Shown here in pieces: positions 1-4,041 of a DNA stretch of 5,892 nucleotides; position 1 is the first letter of the stretch; every line of letters begins with the position of its first letter. The notes under the pieces were generated by a model. The model was not told the DNA's origin and ran no database searches. It saw only the letters and a program-made list of their open reading frames with translations. The translations under genes and the position numbers were made by a program. The stretch comes from a bacterium (GTDB lineage Bacteria > Chloroflexota > Dehalococcoidia > Tepidiformales > Tepidiformaceae), in NCBI GenBank assembly GCA_945861295.1, contig CAMAUF010000164.1:1-5892 (forward strand), written 5' to 3'.

Positions 1-91
1 CACCCCGAACGCCACAGGGACAGCCCGACGCTCCGCCTTCGATCTGGGGGCTACCTGAGCCGGCGGGCGAGGTCTGGAAGGCATGATCCAC

Positions 92-302
92 CTACATGCG
101 GGCAACTTCTTGCGGCGTCGTCCCGATGTCGCGAATGAGCTTCCAGTAGAGGTCACCGCTGATGTCGTTCACATGAACGGGGATGACGGCGGTGCGCCCG
201 TCCACTGTGCGCCAAAGGACGTGACTGCCTTTCTGGCGGATTCGCCGCGAACCCCTGCGAACGGGCGGTGCCCTCGAATTGCCGGACCTTAGCTGACGGC
301 AA
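92..302 (-). pseudogene. hicA: HicA-family mRNA interferase toxin, broken by a one-base insertion
   Basis: HicA toxins are small double-stranded-RNA-binding-fold ribonucleases that cleave mRNA and are held in check by HicB. Reading the minus strand from a possible TTG at 302, which overlaps the end of hicB by 14 nt, gives a HicA-like N-terminus ending in GFAAN. The frame then fails. Dropping one C in the run complementary to about 235-241 restores ANRQKGSHVLWRT, followed by TAVIPVH and a C-terminal helix ending in PQEVARM and TAG at 92-94. RQKGSH carries the catalytic histidine (about residue 27 of the repaired protein), and the V-P-x-H strand is also typical. The span is 211 nt, exactly 70 codons plus one base, and the repaired protein of 69 residues is normal for HicA. 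As written, the toxin would not be made. A sequencing error is the main alternative; the exact start is uncertain. Confidence 0.75.
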
Positions 303-510
303 GGAGCAATTCCGCGGATACATCATCCGGAGGCGTCTCGCCGTACTCCCGCCACATGTCCAGGAACATTTCGAAGACATCCGCTAGCTCACGGCGGGCA
401 TCCTCGGGCGTGGCCGCCAACGCATGGCAGCCGCGGACGGCAGGGATGTAGGCGAGGAACTCGCCATCATTCGGCGCCACCACGACCGTGTAGTCATTCA
501 GTGTCTTCAC
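289..510 (-). CDS. hicB: HicB-family antitoxin (short form)
   Basis: This is the antitoxin partner of the broken hicA just downstream; HicB binds and blocks HicA and usually represses its own operon. The 73-residue protein has the HicB partial RNase H-like fold: a first strand (DYTVVVAPNDGEF), a second strand (LAYIPAVRGC), the ATPEDARRELADVFEMF helix, and a short acidic tail. The P-x-x-x-GC-HA-x-x-x-TPE-A pattern is typical of the family. There is no room for a C-terminal helix-turn-helix or ribbon-helix-helix domain, so this is the short form. The start is GTG at 510-508, with no Shine-Dalgarno sequence but a TATTCT box 7 nt upstream, consistent with a leaderless message. The stop lies inside the start region of hicA, as is usual for coupled TA genes. 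Because its toxin is frameshifted, this antitoxin may be an orphan. Confidence 0.85.
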   Translation of the reverse strand: MKTLNDYTVVVAPNDGEFLAYIPAVRGCHALAATPEDARRELADVFEMFLDMWREYGETPPDDVSAELLLAVS

Positions 511-517
511 AGCGCGA

Positions 518-523
518 AGAATA
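518..523 (-). promoter_or_regulatory. -10-like box (TATTCT) for hicB, leaderless geometry
   Basis: On the minus strand TATTCT ends 7 nt before the GTG start of hicB, and no ribosome binding site lies between them. A TANNNT hexamer at this distance would place the transcription start at or next to the start codon. No convincing -35 element is visible. The call rests on the same geometry recurring at three other genes in the window. Confidence 0.45.
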
Positions 524-563
524 TCAGCTCGCTCGGCCCGAACGCCACCAGTGTTACGCCACC

Positions 564-787
564 CTAACTGATGGCAAGGAGGCGCTCCCCAAAGGGTCCT
601 CCGGAGGATGGGCGCCCCTTATTGCCGCCAGAACTCCTCGAACACCCCAAAGACGAGCTTGAGTTCTACCAGGGCTTCATCCGGTGTCGCGCCGAGAGCC
701 TGACACCCCGGCGCCGCCGGAAGGAACGCGAGGAACATCGCACGCGTTGGGCGCGCCCACCTTGGTGAAGTCCTCAAACCGTTTCAT
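564..787 (-). pseudogene. Decayed second copy of a HicB antitoxin gene
   Basis: No single frame is open here, but the minus strand spells a HicB protein in pieces. ATG at 787 opens MKRFEDFT and then APNA, parallel to MKTLNDYT and APND of the neighbouring hicB. The next frame gives MFLAFLPAAPGCQALGATPDE, then LVFGVFEEFWRQ, which ends at an in-frame TAA. Another frame gives GAHPPED (compare GETPPDD), and the last gives ERLLAIS followed by TAG at 566-564 (compare ELLLAVS). The span from ATG to TAG is 224 nt against 222 nt for the intact hicB, so this is a full-length homologue carrying several small indels. It lies 53 bp upstream of the intact hicB in the same orientation and has no hicA directly after it. 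It is best explained as an old tandem duplicate or an independently acquired relative. Confidence 0.75.
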
Positions 788-792
788 GGCGA

Positions 793-804
793 CAGAGTAC
801 TCTG
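793..804. promoter_or_regulatory. Perfect 12-bp palindrome CAGAGTACTCTG containing a -10-like box on each strand
   Basis: The palindrome presents TACTCT on both strands. On the minus strand TACTCT (799-794) ends 6 nt before the ATG of the decayed hicB, the same leaderless geometry as its neighbours. On the plus strand TACTCT (798-803) points to the carboxymuconolactone decarboxylase-like gene. It could be a relic operator or a symmetric bidirectional promoter element. It is short, and chance is possible. Confidence 0.4.
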
Positions 805-817
805 CGACGCCACGCGC

Positions 818-823
818 TAGAAT
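818..823 (+). promoter_or_regulatory. -10-like box (TAGAAT) upstream of the CMD-family gene
   Basis: TAGAAT lies 29 nt before the ATG at 853 and matches the -10 consensus at five of six positions. No good -35 hexamer is seen at 16-18 nt. Unlike the leaderless-type genes, this one has a proper ribosome binding site, AGGAG at 842-846, 6 nt before its ATG, so a short 5' leader makes sense. Confidence 0.4.
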
Positions 824-852
824 CCTGGCACACCAATTTCCAGGAGTCGCGC

Positions 853-1485
853 ATGCCTCGCCTCCGGCAAGTTTCCCGCGCCGAAGCGCCCGACGACGTC
901 AAGGCCATCTACCACCGCCTCTTTGGCGACCGCGACCCCGTGGCCGAGCCTGGCACGGCGACGGGCACACCCGGCAACTGGTGGACGGTCTGGGCGCTGG
1001 TGCCGGAAGTGCTGGCCCACGCCCAGGCTGGCTTTGGGCTCTTCAACAGCAAGAAGCGACTCCTCCCGCCGTATCTGCGCGAACTGGGGCTGATCCGCAC
1101 CGGTTTCGCGGCGGGGAGCCAGTTCGTTTTCTCGCAGCACTGCAAGGCCGGACGCGCCGCCGGCATCCCGGACGAGAAGGTCGCCGCCATCCCGGCTTGG
1201 GCCTCGTCGCCCTTATTCGACGCCGCGGACCGCGCCGTGCTCGCCTACACCGACGAACTGGTGCTCCAGGACGGCCGCGTCCAAGACGCCACCTTCGCGG
1301 CGGTGCGCGAGCATCTCAGCGACGAACAGGTGCTCGAACTGACGTACGCGGTCTGCACCTATCGCCTCCACGCGACCATGACGCGCGCCTTGCGCCTGGA
1401 GTATGACGATGTCGACGAACGCATCGTCGAGATCGCGGCCCCCGGCCAACAGTCCGCCGACGTCTTGGCCCAGATCAGCCGCTGA
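853..1485 (+). CDS. Carboxymuconolactone decarboxylase / AhpD-like family protein
   Basis: The 210-residue protein belongs to the all-helical CMD/AhpD-like superfamily, which includes gamma-carboxymuconolactone decarboxylases and alkylhydroperoxidase-type thiol proteins. Recognisable parts are PRLRQVSRAEAPDDVKAIYHRLFG at the N-terminus, a helix with LPPYLRELGLIRTGF (about 71-85), and the core QFVFSQHCKAGRAAGI (about 90-105). The core sits where AhpD carries its CxxC pair. Here only Cys97 of that pair remains (S-Q-H-C) and His96 is kept, so AhpD-type disulfide chemistry is unlikely and the reaction is open. A second helical pair, DRAVLAYTDELV and LSDEQVLELTYAVCTYRLHATMTRAL (about 127-180), is typical. 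The ATG is supported by AGGAG six bases upstream. The gene stands alone between TA loci; a link to the distant P450 cluster is possible but not shown. Long ORFs on the other frames here are shadows. Confidence 0.85.
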   Translation: MPRLRQVSRAEAPDDVKAIYHRLFGDRDPVAEPGTATGTPGNWWTVWALVPEVLAHAQAGFGLFNSKKRLLPPYLRELGLIRTGFAAGSQFVFSQHCKAGRAAGIPDEKVAAIPAWASSPLFDAADRAVLAYTDELVLQDGRVQDATFAAVREHLSDEQVLELTYAVCTYRLHATMTRALRLEYDDVDERIVEIAAPGQQSADVLAQISR

Positions 1486-1498
1486 TCACGACCACGGG

Positions 1499-1510
1499 CA
1501 TCCCGGGATG
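1499..1510. promoter_or_regulatory. Perfect 12-bp palindrome (CATCCCGGGATG) upstream of the hicBA pair
   Basis: This perfect dyad lies in the 79-bp gap before hicB (1565), with its edge 42 nt before the TATGCT box. Hic operons are commonly autoregulated, so it could be an operator, but both HicB proteins here lack an evident DNA-binding domain. The other reading is a weak terminator for the preceding gene, although no T-run follows. Function is not established. Confidence 0.3.
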
Positions 1511-1552
1511 ATGCACGGAACCAAAGTGATGGCAGCCGGTCAGGCGGACGGG

Positions 1553-1558
1553 TATGCT
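1553..1558 (+). promoter_or_regulatory. -10-like box (TATGCT) for hicBA, leaderless geometry
   Basis: TATGCT ends 6 nt before the ATG of hicB at 1565. There is no ribosome binding site in the six intervening bases (GGCGAG), so the message probably begins at or near the ATG. The identical hexamer occurs 8 nt before the start of the second SDR gene (3192-3197, minus), which supports a shared promoter class. Confidence 0.5.
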
Positions 1559-1564
1559 GGCGAG

Positions 1565-1792
1565 ATGAGCAACTCACCGATCGCGTCGCCGTTCAACGCG
1601 GTAATCCAGCGGACACCCGAATGGTGGATTGGCTGGATCGAGGAGATCCCTGGCGTGAACTCGCAAGGCGTGACCCGCGAGGAACTGATCGCGAACCTCC
1701 AATCCGCGCTCGAAGAGGCGCTGTCCTTCGCCCGAGAGGACGCCCGCGCCGAGGCCCAGGGCCCGTACGAAGAGACCGCGATCCCCGTGTGA
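1565..1792 (+). CDS. hicB: HicB-family antitoxin, intact pair
   Basis: The 75-residue antitoxin is of the short HicB type. It shows the partial RNase H-like core: strand NAVIQRTPEWWIGWIEEIPGVNSQG (residues about 11-35) with the family's W-x-x-x-x-x-E-I-P-G and S-Q-G signature, then TREELIANLQSALEEALSFARE as the long helix, then a charged tail ending ETAIPV. No C-terminal DNA-binding domain is present. The frame is open upstream to about 1403, but that part overlaps the CMD-family gene. ATG 1565 was chosen because the HicB fold begins right after it and a TATGCT box precedes it by 6 nt. The TGA stop overlaps the GTG start of hicA by four bases, giving tight translational coupling. It is only distantly similar to the other hicB copies (289-510, 564-787), so it is a separate lineage. 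Confidence 0.85.
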   Translation: MSNSPIASPFNAVIQRTPEWWIGWIEEIPGVNSQGVTREELIANLQSALEEALSFAREDARAEAQGPYEETAIPV

Positions 1793-1977
1793 AACGTGGC
1801 GACGTGGTGCGACACTTGAGGGCACACGGGTGTGAACTCGTCCGGGAGGGCTCGAACCACTCGTGGTGGTACAACCCGGCGGCGCGCAGGCGCACGGCCG
1901 TCCCAAGGCATGCCGAGATCGACAACGAGCTAGTTAAGAAGCTTTGCCGTGACCTCTGGATCCTCCCACCTCGTTGA
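1789..1977 (+). CDS. hicA: HicA-family mRNA interferase toxin, intact
   Basis: The 62-residue toxin starts at a GTG that shares bases with the hicB stop (GTGTGA). The order of parts is typical: KRGDVVRHLRAHGCELVREG (first helix and strand), then SNHSWWYNP with the expected catalytic histidine at residue 24, then RRTAVPRHAEI (the V-P-R-H strand), and a last helix NELVKKLCRDLWI. It should cleave mRNA when freed from HicB. Length and all key residues are normal, and it is the only complete toxin in the window. There is no independent promoter or ribosome binding site; expression should depend on coupling to hicB. The TGA stop sits inside the left arm of a hairpin shared with the convergent xre gene. 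The antitoxin-first order is common for this short subfamily. Confidence 0.88.
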   Translation: MKRGDVVRHLRAHGCELVREGSNHSWWYNPAARRRTAVPRHAEIDNELVKKLCRDLWILPPR

Positions 1978-1992
1978 GCCAGCCGGGCTCAA
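1974..1992. terminator. Hairpin between convergent hicA and xre, containing both stop codons
   Basis: TTGAGCC (1974-1980), loop AGCCG, and GGCTCAA (1986-1992) form a perfect 7-bp stem, extendable by one G-U pair. The hicA TGA (1975-1977) lies in the left arm and the xre TGA (1991-1989 on the minus strand) lies symmetrically in the right arm. There is no U-tract on either side, so it is not a classical intrinsic terminator. It may act as a bidirectional terminator or 3'-end stabiliser for the two convergent messages. Confidence 0.45.
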
Positions 1993-2207
1993 TCGCCGAG
2001 GACGGATACGCGCGTGTCGCCAACCAGGATTTCTACGCGCGTCCTACCCCCGATACCTTCGACGTAACGCCTGAAGGTGCTGAGATTGAGGTCGGTGGCC
2101 CGTTCGATGGCGGCCACGCGCGGCTGCGCAACCCCCATTCGCTTCGCGAGCTCTCGTTGTGAGATCTTCGCTTTCTTGCGAGCCACCCGTAACGCGTGGG
2201 CCATCAT
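1989..2207 (-). CDS. Xre-family helix-turn-helix antitoxin (HigA-like), short
   Basis: The 72-residue protein has one Xre/Cro-type helix-turn-helix: ALRVARKKAKISQRELAKRM (about 5-24), then GVAQPRVAAIE (recognition helix), then TDLNLSTFRRYVEGIGG and a final strand pair RVEILVGDTRVSV. The R-T-D-x-x-x-STLRRY-x-EAxGG layout is that of HigA-type antitoxins paired with RelE/HigB (Gp49-like) toxins, which also repress their own operon. Such antitoxins are often near 95-105 residues and carry an extra N-terminal helix; that part is missing here. The start is one of two adjacent ATGs (2207 or 2204). The toxin remnant's TGA overlaps them (ATGATG), so translation would be coupled. The frame stays open upstream to 2318, but that part is the shadow of the toxin frame. 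With a truncated toxin upstream, this gene may be an orphan regulator. Confidence 0.75.
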   Translation of the reverse strand: MMAHALRVARKKAKISQRELAKRMGVAQPRVAAIERATDLNLSTFRRYVEGIGGRTRVEILVGDTRVSVLGD

Positions 2208-2347
2208 GATTCGTGTTCCAGCTCGGCCACGCGCTCGGCCGACCCGTTCCGGGTACGCGTCGCCGCGAGGAGTCCTTGACGATCCTCGGAGCTGAGGCTT
2301 CTTGCCCAGCCTTCGCACTCAGGATGAAACTCGACCTCCCATGGCAT
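2204..2347 (-). pseudogene. N-terminal remnant of a RelE/HigB-type (Gp49-like) toxin
   Basis: The first 29 residues (MPWEVEFHPECEGWARSLSS, then EDRQGLLAA) match the opening strand and helical hairpin of HigB/Gp49-like ribonuclease toxins, whose usual start is x-W-x-V-x-F-x-x-E-F-x-x-W-x-x-x-L-x-x-E-x-Q-x-x-L-x-A. The family normally continues with a G-P-x-L-G-R-P stretch and a C-terminal sheet holding the catalytic basic residues, for about 100-120 residues. Here the protein ends at 47 with TRTRNGSAERVAELEHES and runs straight into the antitoxin start. The tail SAERVAELE resembles the N-terminal helix of HigA antitoxins (S-P-E-R-x-A-x-x-E), so a deletion may have fused the front of the toxin to the front of the antitoxin, with a small frame error at ATGATG. 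An AGAGGAG ribosome binding site (2363-2357) lies 9 nt before the ATG. The product should be inactive. Confidence 0.55.
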
Positions 2348-2363
2348 GCACCAGAACTCCTCT

Positions 2364-2369
2364 GTTATA
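2364..2369 (-). promoter_or_regulatory. -10-like box (TATAAC) for the toxin remnant/xre pair
   Basis: TATAAC on the minus strand lies 11 bp after the SDR stop codon (2382-2380) and abuts the AGAGGAG ribosome binding site of the truncated toxin. It would give a start point only about 10 nt before the ribosome binding site. No clear -35 is seen. It could provide the TA pair with its own promoter independent of the SDR gene. Confidence 0.35.
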
Positions 2370-2379
2370 GGATCGCCAC

Positions 2380-3183
2380 CTACCCGAACCGGCTTGGGAG
2401 CGCGACACGGCGGGCCGGGAGCTTCACCTCGTGGCCCAGCCAGGCGCCGATATTCTCGCCCGTGCGCCCTTCGGCGCCCTCGGCGATTAAGTCGAGGCCG
2501 AGCTGCGCGATCTGCTCGGGCCGCATCCAGGTCTTGACGATGTCGTCGGTCAGCCGGTCGCCGACCGCGCCACGGATCATCATCGAATCGGTCGCATCCA
2601 TACAAAGCGCGTTGACGCGGACGCCATGCGGCGCAAGGACGCGCGCCCAGGCCTGCGTCAGGCCGTTGATGCCCCACTTCGAGGAATCGTAGATGTCCAT
2701 GCGTGTGCCGCCGCCCGTGGAAGTGCCCTCGGGCGGGCAGATGTGGTCGGTTGAGATGTTGATGATATGCCCGCCGCCGCGCGCGACGAGGTGCGGGATC
2801 GCGGCCCGGCCGGTGAGGAAGACGCCGCGCAGGTTCGTGCCAACGAGGATGTCCCAGTCGTCGACCGCCTTCTCCCAGGAATCGGCGAGCGGGTACGTCG
2901 GCCGCCAGACCCCGGCGTTGGCGACGACGATGTCGATGCCGCCGAATTCGCCCACCGTGCGCTCGACGAAGCCCTTGATGTCGGAGGCGCTCCGCACATC
3001 CGCCACGGTCCCGAAGGCGCGCACTCCAGCCCTGCGCAGTTCGACACCATACTGGATGACCTCCGGCCGAACGTCGCACAGCGCGATATCGGAACCTTCA
3101 GCGGCGAAGACGCGGGCGAAGGCGGCGCCGATGCCAACGGCCCCGCCCGTAATCAGTGTGACTTTCCCAGCAAGCATTCCCAT
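2380..3183 (-). CDS. Short-chain dehydrogenase/reductase (SDR), divergent, with an active-site loop insertion
   Basis: This 267-residue classical-type SDR probably oxidises a hydroxyl group or reduces a ketone with NAD(H). The Rossmann glycine motif TGGAVGIG is at 12-19, Asp37 at the end of the second strand favours NAD over NADP, and ANAG is at 88-91, with Asn117, Ser144, Tyr165 and Lys169 as the likely catalytic tetrad. The Ser-to-Tyr distance is 21 residues instead of the usual 12-13, because of an extra Gly-rich loop (PEGTSTGGGTRMD, about 151-163). After the catalytic helix the usual N-x-P-G motif is replaced by NALCMDATDS (191-200). These changes point to an unusual substrate pocket. ATG 3183 is followed by a second ATG at 3177; neither has a good ribosome binding site, but TATGCT lies 8 nt upstream of the first. 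It is the third co-directional gene after the P450 and the other SDR. Confidence 0.9.
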   Translation of the reverse strand: MGMLAGKVTLITGGAVGIGAAFARVFAAEGSDIALCDVRPEVIQYGVELRRAGVRAFGTVADVRSASDIKGFVERTVGEFGGIDIVVANAGVWRPTYPLADSWEKAVDDWDILVGTNLRGVFLTGRAAIPHLVARGGGHIINISTDHICPPEGTSTGGGTRMDIYDSSKWGINGLTQAWARVLAPHGVRVNALCMDATDSMMIRGAVGDRLTDDIVKTWMRPEQIAQLGLDLIAEGAEGRTGENIGAWLGHEVKLPARRVALPSRFG

Positions 3184-3191
3184 GACCGTGG

Positions 3192-3197
3192 AGCATA
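3192..3197 (-). promoter_or_regulatory. -10-like box (TATGCT) for the second SDR, leaderless geometry, within a CCGTG-N10-CACGG repeat
   Basis: TATGCT ends 8 nt before the ATG at 3183, in the 56-bp gap after the upstream SDR. It is the same hexamer found before the intact hicBA. An inverted repeat CCGTG (3186-3190) N10 CACGG (3201-3205) brackets the box and could be an operator. It suggests this SDR can be expressed apart from the P450-SDR unit. Confidence 0.42.
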
Positions 3198-3239
3198 CGG
3201 CACGGACACGGAATGCGGAGCCACGCGCCAGGGCGGGCG

Positions 3240-4028
3240 CTACTCGCGGCGCGGGGCCCCGGCGCCGCCGAACCCGGCATCGGTCATGCCGCCATCGACG
3301 AGGTAATAGCTGCCAGTGACGAACGAGGCCTCGTCGCTGGCGAGGAAGGCGGCGACCGCCGCGACGTCGGTCGCTTCACCGACCCGCCCGAGCGGGATGC
3401 CCAGGCCCGCGGCTTCGCGGCGGCCGGGCTGGGACCAATCGTTGCCGCCGAACGGCGTGGCGATCAGGCCCGGCCCGATAGAGTTCGCGGTGATCCGGTG
3501 GGGCGCGAGTTCCTGCGCCATGGAGCGCGTCATGTGGCGGACGCCGGCCTTCGCCGCGCCGTATGGGATCAACCCGGCGAAGCCCTTTTCGGCGGCGACG
3601 GAGGCGATGCTGATCAGCCGCCCACCCGCGCCCTGCCTCACAAGTTGCTTCGCGACCGCCTGGCAGGTGAGGAAGACCCCAGTCAGGTTTATGTCGATAA
3701 CCGCTTGCCAATCGGCTTCGGTGAGCGTCAACAGCGTGCCATTACGATTGATCCCGGCGTTGGCGACGCCGACCCAGAGGTCGCCCAGTTCGGCGACGCT
3801 CCGCGCGATGGCGGCGTCGAGTTCGGCCTGCTTGCGCACGTCGACGAGCAACGCGATCGCGTTCGGGCCGAGGGCGCGAACCTCCTCGGCGGTCTCTTCG
3901 GCCGCGACAAGATTGATGTCGGCGGCGGCGATATGCGCGCCTTCGGCGGCGAACCGGAGCGCCATCGCCCGGCCGAGGCCGGAACCCGCGCCGGTGATGA
4001 ACGCGACTCTGCCCGTCAGTCTGTCCAA
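3240..4028 (-). CDS. NAD-dependent short-chain dehydrogenase/reductase (classical SDR)
   Basis: The 262-residue enzyme should interconvert an alcohol and a ketone with NAD(H). Every hallmark of a classical SDR is in place: TGAGSGLG at 12-19, Asp37 after the second strand (NAD preference), VANAG at 88-92, Asn114, Ser143, Tyr156 and Lys160 as catalytic tetrad, and GPG at 185-187. The end, FLASDEASFVTGSYYLVDGG, is the common FabG/steroid-dehydrogenase-like C-terminus. The frame stays open far upstream into the P450 gene, but the real start is the TTG at 4028-4026: it has GGAGG (4038-4034) 5 nt upstream and the fold begins right there (DRLTGRVAFITG). It follows the P450 stop by 13 bp, so the two are almost certainly one transcript, and the P450's hydroxylated product is the natural candidate substrate. 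The fold does not tell the substrate. Confidence 0.93.
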   Translation of the reverse strand: MDRLTGRVAFITGAGSGLGRAMALRFAAEGAHIAAADINLVAAEETAEEVRALGPNAIALLVDVRKQAELDAAIARSVAELGDLWVGVANAGINRNGTLLTLTEADWQAVIDINLTGVFLTCQAVAKQLVRQGAGGRLISIASVAAEKGFAGLIPYGAAKAGVRHMTRSMAQELAPHRITANSIGPGLIATPFGGNDWSQPGRREAAGLGIPLGRVGEATDVAAVAAFLASDEASFVTGSYYLVDGGMTDAGFGGAGAPRRE

Positions 4029-4041
4029 CTTCCCCTCCTTG

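Noticed and set aside
83..292. Plus-strand 69-codon ORF opposite hicA
   Set aside because: The minus strand carries clear HicA motifs; this frame has none.
571..768. Plus-strand 65-codon ORF
   Set aside because: It is antisense to the decayed hicB, Arg/Pro-rich and without family resemblance.
684..1406. Plus-strand 240-codon ORF overlapping the CMD-like gene
   Set aside because: It is an out-of-frame shadow of 853-1485: low complexity, Arg/Pro/Gly-rich, and without a ribosome binding site.
1989..2318. Longer 109-residue version of the Xre protein
   Set aside because: The extra N-terminal part is out of frame with the toxin remnant that reads as a HigB-like start, and is Arg/Gly-rich shadow sequence.
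2204..3079. Minus-strand 291-codon ORF covering SDR and toxin remnant
   Set aside because: Most of it is a shadow frame of the SDR; only the last 47 codons, from ATG 2347, look real.
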